Shown here one piece after another: positions 31,227-45,215 of a stretch of 64,000 nucleotides of DNA. A model generated the notes under the pieces. It saw only the letters and a list, made by a program, of their open reading frames with translations, made no database searches and was not told where the DNA came from. The translations under genes and the position numbers were made by a program. The stretch is from Tipula vernalis (taxonomy: Eukaryota > Arthropoda > Insecta > Diptera > Tipulidae): contig OY282558.1 of NCBI GenBank assembly GCA_958295665.1, positions 463,710,495-463,774,494 on the forward strand. The letters are read 5' to 3'. The stretch's first letter is position 1. The number at the start of each line of letters is the position of its first letter.

Positions 31227-34200
31227 ATGGTGGTGTTTAGTGGTGCTAAATGTCCTGAATCTGAATATGTAATTAGATTTTGATAATTATGATTAATAAA
31301 TTTTTTATAGCATGTGACGCGGTTTCGTCCGAGTTCGTCCTATGGATTACTATAAGATTAATAACCGATCAAGCGAAAACATTTTATTAAAAAGTTTGTA
31401 ATAGTTTTTCATTTAGAACATAATAGGCTATCGGTTTCTAGAAGTAATATGGTATCTGTGTTTGACCGTTTCCGCCACAGAGTGCAACAAACTCAAAAAA
31501 TATTTTAAAAATCCACAAAAATTGGAGAGATAAAAAATTCTCTTGCCTGATATACTTGAAACAAAAATCTGTAATTGCCGTATGTAATAGCTACATTCAT
31601 CAAGAGTTACCAACAGTTTACCGCTTGTATATATTTTATCTAGTTCCAAAGAAATGGCGAATTTTCCGAGAAGACCAGTTTTGGGACTTTGTTTAGTTTT
31701 TTTGGCCGTAGTGTATTAACATCGCCTCGGTTCTGAACGTGTCCCAAGAAAACGGTGTAAGATAGCGAGCTAAACTAAACTATTTTTACCTAGGTAATGA
31801 TTATAGAAACGCGTGGCAACAGGTGTTTTACAATATTCAGCCCATTGGCGATTTTACCTTTTTGGCTTCTCGTTCCTATACGGAAAACCTCAGACCAACG
31901 ACCAAAAATGTTTATGATATCTAAATATAACTATTTTGTTATATGTGTTGATTTGATCAACATCGTTATGTTTTATACCGATTGTTAAGTTAATCGATAC
32001 ATAAATACAGATTTTAGCATGTTAGTGGTCGTCAAAACTTCGCTTCCTTCAGAGTACCCCAAATTTCGATGAACGAACAGGCTGCATGGGTAAATTTGTG
32101 TAGCTATGTTACTCGAATGCTGGTGTTTAGTGGTGCTAAATGTCCTGAATCTGAATATGTAATTAGATTTTCATAATTATGATTAATAAATTTTTTATAG
32201 CATGTGACGCGGTTTCGTCCGAGTTCGTTCTATGGATTACTATAAGATTAATAACCGATCAAGCGAAAAAAAATTATTAAAAAGTTTGTAATAGTTTTTC
32301 ATTTAGAATATAATAGGCTATCGGTTTCTAGAAGTAATATGGTATCTGTGTTTGACCGTTTCCGCCACAGAGGGCAACAAACTCAAAAAATATTTTGAAA
32401 ATCCACAAAAATTGGACAGATCAAAAATTCTCTTGCCTGATATACTTGAAACAAACATCTGTAATTTCTCTATGTAATAGCTACATTCATCGAGAGTTAT
32501 TAACAGTTTAACGCTTGTAAATATTTCATCTAGTTCCAAAGATATGGTGAATTTTCCGAGAAGACCAGTTTTGGGACTTTGTTTAGTTTTTTTGGCCGTA
32601 GTGTATTAACATCGCCTCGGTTGATACCGTTTCCCAAGAAAACGGTGTAAGATAGCGAGCTAAACTAAACTTTTTTTTACCTGGGTAATGATTATAGAAA
32701 CGCGTGGTAACAGGTGTTTTACAATATTCAGCCCATTGGCGATTTTACCTTTTTGGCTACTCGTTCCCATACGGAAAACCTCAGACCAACGACCAAAAAT
32801 GTTTATGATATCTAAATATAACTATTTTGTTATATGTGTTGATTTGTATCAACATCGTTATGTTTTATACCGATTGTTAAGTTAATCGATACATAAATAA
32901 AGATTTTAGCATGTTAGTGGTCGTCAAAACTTCGCTTCCTTCAGAGTACCCCAAATTTCGATGAACGAACAGTCTGCATGGGTAAATTTGTGTAGCTATG
33001 TTACTCGAATGGTGGTGTTTAGTGGTGCTAAATGTCCTGAATCTGAATATGTAATTAGATTTTCATAATTATGTTTAATAAATTTTTTATAGCATGTGAC
33101 GCGGTTTCGTCCGAGTTTGTCCTATGGATTACTATAAGATTAATAACCGATCAAGCGAAAAAAATTTATTAAAAAGTTTGTAATAGTTTTTCATTTAGAA
33201 CATAATAGGCTATCGGTTTCTAGAAGTAATATGGTATTTGTGTTTGACCGTTTCCGCCACAGAGGGCAACAAACTCAAAAAATATTTTGAAAATCCACAA
33301 AAATTGGACAGATCAAAAATTCTCTTGCCTGATATACTTGAAACAAACATCTGTAATTTCTCTATGTAATAGCTACATTCATCGAGAGTTATTAACAGTT
33401 TACCGCTTGTAAATATTTCATCTAGTTCCAAAGATATGGTGAATTTTCCGAGAAGACCAGTTTTGGGACTTTGTTTAGTTTTTTTGGCCGTAGTGTATTA
33501 ACATCGCCTCGGTTGATAACGTGTCCCAAGAAAACGGTGTAAGATAGCGAGCTAAACTAAACTATTTTTACCTGGGTAATGATTATAGAAACGCGTGGCA
33601 ACAGGTGTTTTACAATATTCAGCCCATTGGCGATTTTACCTTTTTCGCTTCTTGTTCCTATACGGAAAACCTCAGACCAACGACCAAAAATGTTTATATT
33701 ACCGAAATATAACTTTTTTGTAATATGTGTCGATTTGTATCAACATCGTAATGTTTTATACCGATTGTTAAGTTAATCGATACATAAATAAAGATTTTAG
33801 CATGTTAGTGGTCGTCAAAACTTCGCTTCCTTCAGAGTACACCAAATGTCGATGAACGAACAGGCTGCATGGGTAAATTTGTGTAGCTATGTTACTCGAA
33901 TGGTGGTGTTTAGTGGTGCTAAATGTCCTGAATCTGAATATGTAATTAGATTTTCATAATTATGATTAATAAATTTTTTATAGCATGTGACGCGGTTTCG
34001 TCCGAGTTCGTCCTATGGATTACTATAAGATTAATAACCGATCAAGCGAAGAAATTTTATTAAAAAGTTTGTAATAGTTTTTCATTTAGAACATAATAGG
34101 CTATCGGTTTCTAGAAGTAATATGGTATCTGTGTTTGACCGTTTCTGCCACAGCGGGCAACAAACTCAAAAAATATTTTGAAAATCCACAAAAATTGGAC

Positions 34201-35988
34201 AGATCAAAAATTCTCTTGCCTGATATACTTGAAACAAACATCTGTAATTTCTCTATGTAATAGCTACATTCATCGAGAGTTATTAACAGTTTACCGCTTG
34301 TAAATATTTCATCTAGTTCCAAAGATATGGTGAATTTTCTGAGAAGACCAGTTTTGGGACTTTGTTTAGTTTTTTTGGCCGTAGTGTATTAACATCGCCT
34401 CGGTTGATAACGTGTTCCAAGAAAACGGTGTAAGATAGCGAGCTAAACTAAACTATTTTTACCTGGGTAATGATTATAGAAACGCGTGGCAATAGGTGTT
34501 TTACAATATTCAGCCCATTGGCGATTTTACCTTTTTGGCTTCTCGTTCCCATACGGAAAACCTCAGACCAACGACCAAAAATGTTTATGATATCTAAATA
34601 TAACTATTTTGTTATATGTGTTGATTTGTATCAACATCGTTATGTTTTATACCGATTGTTAAGTTAATCGATACATAAATAAAGATTTTAGCATGTTAGT
34701 GGTCGTCAAAAGTTCGCTTCCTTCAGAGTACACCAAATTTCGATGAACGAACAGGCTGCATGGGTAAATTTGTGTAGCTATGTTACTCGGATGGTGGTGT
34801 TTAGTGGTGCTAAGTGTCCTGAATCTGAATATGTAATTAGATTTTCATAATTATGATTAATAAATTTTTTATAGCATGTGACGCGGTTTCGTCCGAGTTC
34901 GTCCTATGGATTACTATAAGATTAATAACCGATCAAGCGAAAAAAATTTATTAAAAAGTTTGTAATAGTTTTTCATTTAGAACATAATAGGCTATCGGTT
35001 TCTAGAAGTAATATGGTATCTGTGTTTGACCGTTTCCGCCACAGAGGGCAACAAACTCAAAAAATATTTTGAAAATCCACAAAAATTGGACAGATCAAAA
35101 ATTCTCTTGCCTGATATACTTGAAACAAACATCTGTAATTTCTCTATGTAATAGCTACATTCATCGAGAGTTATTAACAGTTTACCGCTTGTAAATATTT
35201 CATCTATTTCCAAAGATATGGTGAATTTTCCGAGAAGACCAGTTTTGGGACTTTGTTTAGTTTTTTTGGCCGTAGTGTATTAACATCGCATCGGTTGATA
35301 ACGTGTCCCAAGAAAACGGTGTAAGATAGCGAGCTAAACTAAACTATTTTTACCTGGGTAATGATTATAGAAACGCGTGGCAACAGGTGTTTTACAATAT
35401 TCAGCCCATTGGCGATTTTACCTTTTTCGCTTCTCGTTCCTATACGGAAAACCTCAGACCAACGACCAAAAATGTTTATATTACCGAAATATAACTTTTT
35501 TGTAATATGTGTCGATTTGTATCAACATCGTAATGTTTTATACCGATTGTTAAGTTAATCGATACATAAATAAAGATTTTAGCATGTTAGTGGTCGTCAA
35601 AACTTCGCTTCCTTCAGAGTACACCAAATTTCGATGAACGAACAGGCTGCATGGGTAAATTTGTGTAGCTATGTTACTCGAATGGTGGTGTTTAGTGGTG
35701 CTAAATGTCCTGAATCTGAATATGTAATTAGATTTTCATAATTATGATTAATAAATTTTTTATAGCATGTGACGCGGTTTCGTCCGAGTTCGTCCTATGG
35801 ATTACTATAAGATTAATAACCGATCAAGCGAAAAAATTTTATTAAAAAGTTTGTAATAGTTTTTCATTTAGAACATAATAGGCTATCGGTTTCTAGAAGT
35901 AATATGGTATCTGTGTTTGACCGTTTCCGCCACAGAGGGCAACAAACTCAAAAAATATTTTGAAAATCCACAAAAATTGGACAGATCA

Positions 35989-36003
35989 AAAATTCTCTAT
36001 GTA
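35989..36003. other. 38-base deletion junction in a satellite copy
   Basis: AAAAATTCTC runs directly into TATGTAATAG. In the neighbours these are 38 bases apart and TTCTC borders the lost segment on both sides, the mark of a deletion between short direct repeats. Confidence 0.9.
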
Positions 36004-39000
36004 ATAGCTACATTCATCGAGAGTTATTAACAGTTTACCGCTTGTAAATATTTCATCTAGTTCCAAAGATATGGTGAATTTTCCGAGAAGACCAGTTTTG
36101 GGACTTTGTTTAGTTTTTTTGGCCGTAGTGTATTAACATCGCCTCGGTTGATAACGTGTCCCAAGAAAACGGTGTAAGATAGCGAGCTAAACTAAACTAT
36201 TTTTACCTGGGTAATGATTATAGAAACGCGTGGCAACAGGTGTTTTACAATATTCAGCCCATTGGCGATTTTACCTTTTTCGCTTCTTGTTCCTATACGG
36301 AAAACCTCAGACCAACGACCAAAAATGTTTATATTACCGAAATATAACTTTTTTGTAATATGTGTCGATTTGTATCAACATCGTAATGTTTTATACCGAT
36401 TGTTAAGTTAATCGATACATAAATAAAGATTTTAGCATGTTAGTGGTCGTCAAAACTTCGCTTCCTTCAGAGTACACCAAATGTCGATGAACGAACAGGC
36501 TGCATGGGTAAATTTGTGTAGCTATGTTACTCGAATGGTGGTGTTTAGTGGTGCTAAATGTCCTGAATCTGAATATGTAATTAGATTTTCATAATTATGA
36601 TTAATAAATTTTTTATAGCATGTGACGCGGTTTCGTCCGAGTTCGTCCTATGGATTACTATAAGATTAATAACCGATCAAGCGAAGAAATTTTATTAAAA
36701 AGTTTGTAATAGTTTTTCATTTAGAACATAATAGGCTATCGGTTTCTAGAAGTAATATGGTATCTGTGTTTGACCGTTTCTGCCACAGCGGGCAACAAAC
36801 TCAAAAAATATTTTGAAAATCCACAAAAATTGGACAGATCAAAAATTCTCTTGCCTGATATACTTGAAACAAACATCTGTAATTTCTCTATGTAATAGCT
36901 ACATTCATCGAGAGTTATTAACAGTTTACCGCTTGTAAATATTTCATCTAGTTCCAAAGATATGGTGAATTTTCTGAGAAGACCAGTTTTGGGACTTTGT
37001 TTAGTTTTTTTGGCCGTAGTGTATTAACATCGCCTCGGTTGATAACGTGTTCCAAGAAAACGGTGTAAGATAGCGAGCTAAACTAAACTATTTTTACCTG
37101 GGTAATGATTATAGAAACGCGTGGCAATAGGTGTTTTACAATATTCAGCCCATTGGCGATTTTACCTTTTTGGCTTCTCGTTCCCATACGGAAAACCTCA
37201 GACCAACGACCAAAAATGTTTATGATATCTAAATATAACTATTTTGTTATATGTGTTGATTTGTATCAACATCGTTATGTTTTATACCGATTGTTAAGTT
37301 AATCGATACATAAATAAAGATTTTAGCATGTTAGTGGTCGTCAAAAGTTCGCTTCCTTCAGAGTACACCAAATTTCGATGAACGAACAGGCTGCATGGGT
37401 AAATTTGTGTAGCTATGTTACTCGGATGGTGGTGTTTAGTGGTGCTAAGTGTCCTGAATCTGAATATGTAATTAGATTTTCATAATTATGATTAATAAAT
37501 TTTTTATAGCATGTGACGCGGTTTCGTCCGAGTTCGTCCTATGGATTACTATAAGATTAATAACCGATCAAGCGAAAAAAATTTATTAAAAAGTTTGTAA
37601 TAGTTTTTCATTTAGAACATAATAGGCTATCGGTTTCTAGAAGTAATATGGTATCTGTGTTTGACCGTTTCCGCCACAGAGGGCAACAAACTCAAAAAAT
37701 ATTTTGAAAATCCACAAAAATTGGACAGATCAAAAATTCTCTTGCCTGATATACTTGAAACAAACATCTGTAATTTCTCTATGTAATAGCTACATTCATC
37801 GAGAGTTATTAACAGTTTACCGCTTGTAAATATTTCATCTATTTCCAAAGATATGGTGAATTTTCCGAGAAGACCAGTTTTGGGACTTTGTTTAGTTTTT
37901 TTGGCCGTAGTGTATTAACATCGCCTCGGTTGATAACGTGTCCCAAGAAAACGGTGTAAGATAGCGAGCTAAACTAAACTATTTTTACCTGGGTAATGAT
38001 TATAGAAACGCGTGGCAACAGGTGTTTTACAATATTCAGCCCATTGGCGATTTTACCTTTTTCGCTTCTCGTTCCTATACGGAAAACCTCAGACCAACGA
38101 CCAAAAATGTTTATATTACCGAAATATAACTTTTTTGTAATATGTGTCGATTTGTATCAACATCGTAATGTTTTATACCGATTGTTAAGTTAATCGATAC
38201 ATAAATAAAGATTTTAGCATGTTAGTGGTCGTCAAAACTTCGCTTCCTTCAGAGTACACCAAATTTCGATGAACGAACAGGCTGCATGGGTAAATTTGTG
38301 TAGCTATGTTACTCGAATGGTGGTGTTTAGTGGTGCTAAATGTCCTGAATCTGAATATGTAATTAGATTTTCATAATTATGATTAATAAATTTTTTATAG
38401 CATGTGACGCGGTTTCGTCCGAGTTCGTCCTATGGATTACTATAAGATTAATAACCGATCAAGCGAAAAAATTTTATTAAAAAGTTTGTAATAGTTTTTC
38501 ATTTAGAACATAATAGGCTATCGGTTTCTAGAAGTAATATGGTATCTGTGTTTGACCGTTTCTGCCACAGCGGGCAACAAACTCAAAAAATATTTTGAAA
38601 ATCCACAAAAATTGGACAGATCAAAAATTCTCTTGCCTGATATACTTGAAACAAACATCTGTAATTTCTCTATGTAATAGCTACATTCATCGAGAGTTAT
38701 TAACAGTTTACCGCTTGTAAATATTTCATCTAGTTCCAAAGATATGGTGAATTTTCCGAGAAGACCAGTTTTGGGACTTTGTTTAGTTTTTTTGGCCGTA
38801 GTGTATTAACATCGCCTCGGTTGATAACGTGTCCCAAGAAAACGGTGTAAGATAGCGAGCTAAACTAAACTATTTTTACCTGGGTAATGATTATAGAAAC
38901 GCGTGGCAATAGGTGTTTTACAATATTCAGCTCATTGGCGATTTTACCTTTTTGGCTTCTCGTTCCTATACGGAAAACCTCAGACCAACGACCAAAAATG

Positions 39001-42000
39001 TTTATGATATCTAAATATAACTATTTTGTTATATGTGTTGATTTGTATCAACATCGTTATGTTTTATACCGATTGTTAAGTTAATCGATACATAAATAAA
39101 GATTTTAGCATGTTAGTGGTCGGTCAAAACTTCGCTTCCTTCAGAGTACACCAAATTTCGATGAACGAACAGGCTGCATGGGTAAATTTGTGTAGCTATG
39201 TTACTCGAATGGTGGTGTTTAGTGGTGCTAAATGTCCTGAATCTGAATATGTAATTAGATTTTCATAATTATGATTAATAAATTTTTTATAGCATGTGAC
39301 GCGGTTTCGTCCGAGTTCGTCCTATGGATTACTATAAGATTAATAACCGATCAAGCGAAAAAATTTTATTAAAAAGTTTGTAATAGTTTTTCATTTAGAA
39401 CATAATAGGCTATCGGTTTCTAGAAGTAATATGGTATCTGTGTTTGACCGTTTCCGCCACAGAGGGCAACAAACTCAAAAAATATTTTAAAAATCCAAAA
39501 TTGGACAGATCAAAAATTCTCTTGCCTGATATACTTGAAACAAACATCTGTAATTTCTCTATGTAATAGCTACATTCATCGAGAGTTATTAACAGTTTAC
39601 CGCTTGTAAATATTTCATCTAGTTCCAAAGATATGGTGAATTTTCCGAGAAGACCAGTTTTGGGACTTTGTTTAGTTTTTTTGGCCGTAGTGTATTAACA
39701 TCGCCTCGGTTGATAACGTGTCCCAAGAAAACGGTGTAAGATAGCGAGCTAAACTAAACTATTTTTACCTGGGTAATGATTATAGAAACGCGTGGCAACA
39801 GGTGTTTTACAATATTCAGCCCATTGGCGATTTTACCTTTTTGGCTTCTCGTTCCTATACGGAAAACCTCAGACCAACGATCAAAAATGTTTATATTACC
39901 GAAATATAACTTTTTTGTAATATGTGTCGATTTGTATCAACATCGTAATGTTTTATACCGATTGTTAAGTTAATCGATACATAAATAAAGATTTTAGCAT
40001 GTTAGTGGTCGTCAAAACTTCGCTTCCTTCAGAGTACACCAAATTTCGATGAACGAACAGACTGCATGGGTAAATTTGTGTAGCTATGTTACTCGAATGG
40101 TGGTGTTTAGTGGTGCTAAATGTCCTGAATCTGAATATGTAATTAGATTTTCATAATTATGATTAATAAATTTTTTATAGCATGTGACGCGGTTTCGTCC
40201 GAGTTCGTCCTATGGATTACTATAAGATTAATAACCGATCAAGCGAAAAATTTTTATTAAAAAGTTTGTAATAGTTTTTCATTTAGAACATAATAGGCTA
40301 TCGGTTTCTAGAAGTAATATGGTATCTGTGTTTGACCGTTTCCGCCACAGAGGGCAACAAACTCAAAAAATATTTTGAAAATCCACAAAAATTGGACAGA
40401 TCAAAAATTCTCTTGCCTGATATACTTGAAACAAACATCTGTAATTTCTCTATGTAATAGCTACATTCATCGAGAGTTATTAACAGTTTACCGCTTGTAA
40501 ATATTTCATCTAGTTCCAAAGATATGGTGAATTTTCCGAGAAGACCAGTTTTGGGACTTTGTTTAGTTTTTTTGGCCGTAGTGTATTAACATCGCCTCGG
40601 TTGATAACGTGTCCCAAGAAAACGGTGTAAGATAGCGAGCTAAACTAAACTATTTTTACCTGGGTAATGATTATAGAAACGCGTGGCAACAGGTGTTTTA
40701 CAATATTCAGCCCATTGGCGATTTTACCTTTTTGGCTTCTCGTTCCCATACGGAAAACCTCAGACCAACGACCAAAAATGTTTATATTACCGAAATATAA
40801 CTTTTTTGTAATATGTGTTGATTTGTATCAACATCGTTATATTTTATTCCGATTGTTAAGTTAATCGATACATAAATAAAGATTTTAGCATGTTAGTGGT
40901 CGTCAAAACTTCGCTTCCTTCAGAGTACACCAAATTTCGATGAACGAACAGGCTGCATGGGTAAATTTGTGTAGCTATGTTACTCGAATGGTGGTGTTTA
41001 GTGGTGCTAAATGTCCTGAATCTGAATATGTAATTAGATTTTCATAATTATGATTAATAAATTTTTTATAGCATGTGACGCGGTTTCGTCCGAGTTCGTC
41101 CTATGGATTACTATAAGATTAATAACCGATCAAGCGAAAAAATTTTATTAAAAAGTTTGTAATAGTTTTTCATTTAGAACATAATAGGCTATCGGTTTCT
41201 AGAAGTAATATGGTATCTGTGTTTGACCGTTTCCGCCACAGAGGGTAACAAACTCAAAAAATATTTTGAAAATCCACAAAAATAGGACAGATCAAAAATT
41301 CTCTTGCCTGATATACTTGAAACAAACATCTGTAATTTCTCTATGTAATAGCTACATTCATCGAGAGTTATTAACAGTTTACCGCTTGTAAATATTTCAT
41401 CTAGTTCCAAAGATATGGTGAATTTTCCGAGAAGACCAGTTTTGGGACTTTGTTTAGTTTTTTTGGCCGTAGTGTATTAACATCGCCTCGGTTGATAACG
41501 TGTCCCAAGAAAACGGTGTAAGATAGCGAGCTAAACTAAACTATTTTTACCTGGGTAATGATTATAGAAACGCGTGGCAACAGGTGTTTTACAATATTCA
41601 GCCCATTGGCGATTTTACCTTTTTGGCTTCTCGTTCCTATACGGAAAACCTCAGACCAACGACCAAAAATGTTTATGATATCTAAATATAACTATTTTGT
41701 TATATGTGTTGATTTGTATCAACATCGTTATGTTTTATACCGATTGTTAAGTTAATCGATACATAAATAAAGATTTTAGCATGTTAGTGGTTGTCAAAAC
41801 TTCGCTTCCTTCAGAGTACACCAAATGTCGATGAACGAACAGGCTGCATGGGTAAATTTGTGTAGCTATGTTACTCGAACGGTGGTGTTTAGTGGTGCTA
41901 AATGTCCTGAATCTGAATATGTAATTAGATTTTCATAATTATGATTAATAAATTTTTTATAGCATGTGACGCGGTTTCGTCCGAGTTCGTCCTATGGATT

Positions 42001-45000
42001 ACTATAAGATTAATAACCGATCAAGCGAAAAAATTTTATTAAAAAGTTTGTAATAGTTTTTCATTTAGAACATAATAGGCTATCGGTTTCTACAAGTAAT
42101 ATGGTATCTGTGTTTGACCGTTTCCGCCACAGAGGGCAACAAACTCAAAAAATATTTTGAAAATCCACAAAAATTGGACAGATCAAAAATTCTCTTGCCT
42201 GATATAATTGAAACAAACATCTGTAATTTCTCTATGTAATAGCTACATTCATCGAGAGTTATTAACAGTTTACCGCTTGTAAATATTTCATCTAGTTCCA
42301 AAGATATGGTGAATTTTCCGAGAAGACCAGTTTTGGGACTTTGTTTAGTTTTTTTGGCCGTAGTGTATTAACATCGCCTCGGTTGATAACGTGTCCCAAG
42401 AAAACGGTGTAAGATAGCGAGCTAAACTAAACTATTTTTACCTGGGTAATGATTATAGAAACGCGTGGCAACAGGTGTTTTACAATATTCAGCCCATTGG
42501 CGATTTTACCTTTTTCGCTTCTCGTTCCTATACGGAAAACCTCAGACCAACGACCAAAAATGTTTATATTACCGAAATATAACTTTTTTGTAATATGTGT
42601 CGATTTGTATCAACATCGTTATATTTTATTCCGATTGTTAAGTTAATCGATACATAAATAAAGATTTTAGCATGTTAGTGGTCGGTCAAAACTTCGCTTC
42701 CTTCAGAGTACACCAAATTTCGATGAACGAACAGGCTGCATGGGTAAATTTGTGTAGCTATGTTACTCGAATGGTGGTGTTTAGTGGTGCTAAATGTCCT
42801 GAATCTGAATATGTAATTAGATTTTCATAATTATGATTAATACATTTTTTATAGCATGTGACGCGGTTTCGTCCGAGTTCGTCCTATGGATTACTATAAG
42901 ATTAATAACCGATCAAGCGAAAAAATTTTATTAAAAAGTTTGTAATAGTTTTTCATTTAGAACATAATAGGCTATCGGTTTCTAAAAGTAATATGGTATC
43001 TGTATTTGACCGTTTCCGCCACAGAGGGCAACAAACTCAAAAAATATTTTGAAAATTCACAAAAATTGGACAGATCAAAAATTCTCTTGCCTGATATACT
43101 TGAAACAAACATCTGTAATTTCTCTATGAAATAGCTACATTCATCGAGAGTTATTAACAGTTTACCGCTTGTAAATATTTCATCTAGTTCCAAAGATATG
43201 GTGAATTTTTCGAGAAGACCAGTTTTGGGACTTTGTTTAGTTTTTTTGGCCGTAGTGTATTAACATTGCCTCGGTTGATAACGTGTCCCAAGAAAACGGT
43301 GTAAGATAGCGAGCTAAACTAAACTATTTTTACCTGGGTAATGATTATAGAAACGCGTGGCAACAGGTGTTTTACAATATTCAGCCCATTGGCGATTTTA
43401 CCTTTTTGGCTTCTCGTTCCTATACGGAAAACCTCTGACCAACGACCAAAAATGTTTATGATATCTAAATATAACTATTTTGTTATATGTGTTGATTTGT
43501 ATCAACATCGTTATGTTTTATACCGATTGTTAAGTTAATCGATACATAAATAAAGATTTTAGCATGTTGGTGGTCGTCAAAACTTCGCTTCCTTCAGAGT
43601 ACACCAAATGTCGATGAACGAACAGGCTGCATGGGTAAATTTGTGTAGCTATGTTACTCGAATGGTGGTGTTTAGTGGTGCTAAATGTCCTGAATCTGAA
43701 TATGTAATTAGATTTTCATAATTATGATTAATAAATTTTTTATAGCATGTGACGAGGTTTCGTCCGAGTTCGTCCTATGGATTACTATAAGATTAATAAC
43801 CGATCAAGCGAAAAAATTTTATTAAAAAGTTTGTAATAGTTTTTCATTTAGAACATAATAGGCTATCGGTTTCTAGAAGTAATATGGTATCTGTGTTTGA
43901 CCGTTTCCGCCACAGAGTGCAACAAACTCAAAAAATATTTTGAAAATCCACAAAAATTGGAGATAAAAAATTCTCTTGCCTGATATACTTGAAACAAACA
44001 TCTGTAATTTCTTTATGTAATAGCTACATTCATCGAGAGTTATTAACAGTTTACCGCTTGTAAATATTTCATCTAGTTCCAAAGATATGGTGAATTTTCC
44101 GAGAAGACCAGTTTTGGGACTTTGTTTAGTTTTTTTGGCCGTAGTGTATTAATATCGCCTCGGTTGATAACGTGTCCCAAGAAAACGGTGTAAGATAGCG
44201 AGCTAAACTAAACTATTTTTACCTGGGTAATGATTATAGAAACGCGTGGCACCAGGTGTTTTACAATATTCAGCCCATTGGCGATTTTACCTTTTTGGCT
44301 TCTCGTTCCCATACGGAAAACCTCAGACCAACGACCAAAAATGTTTATGATATCTAAATATAACTATTTTGTTATATGTGTTGATTTGTATCAACATCGT
44401 TATGTTTTATACCGATTGTTAAGTTAATCGATACATAAATAAAGATTTTAGCATGTTAGTGGTCGTCAAAACTTCGCTTCCTTCAGAGTACCCCAAATTT
44501 CGATGAACGAACAGGCTGCATGGGTAAATTTGTGTAGCTATGTTACTCGAATGGTGGTGTTTAGTGGTGCTAAATGTCCTGAATCTGAATATGTAATTAG
44601 ATTTTCATAATTATGATTAATAAATTTTTTATAGCATGTGACGCGGTTTCGTCCGAGTTCGTCCTATGGATTACTATAAGATTAATAACCGATCAAGCGA
44701 AAAAATTTTATTAAAAAGTTTGTAATAGTTTTTCATTTAGAACATAATAGGCTATCGGTTTCTAGAAGTAATATGGTATCTGTGTTTGACCGTTTCCGCC
44801 ACAGAGGGCAACAAACTCAAAAAATATTTTGAAAATCCACAAAAATTGGACAGATCAAAAATTCTCTTGCCTGATATACTTGAAACAAACATCTGTAATT
44901 TCTCTATGTAATAGCTACATTCATCGAGAGTTATTAACAGTTTACCGCTTGTAAATATTTCATCTAGTTCCAAAGATATGGTGAATTTTCCGAGAAGACC

Positions 45001-45202
45001 AGTTTTGGGACTTTGTTTAGTTTTTTTGGCCGTAGTGTATTAACATCGCCTCGGTTGATAACGTGTCCCAAGAAAACGGTGTAAGATAGCGAGCTAAACT
45101 AAACTATTTTTACCTGGGTAATGATTATAGAAACGCGTGGCAACAGGTGTTTTACAATATTCAGCCCATTGGCGATTTTACCTTTTCCGCTTCTCGTTCC
45201 TA

Positions 45203-45215
45203 TAACTTTGTCGTC
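45203..45215. other. 143-base deletion junction in a satellite copy
   Basis: TTCCTATA is followed by ACTTTGTCGTCAAAAC instead of the usual CGGAAAACC, removing the A/B-diagnostic block. The copy also carries several private changes downstream (GATGATCG, TGTTGGTATG, TTAGGATT). Confidence 0.85.
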
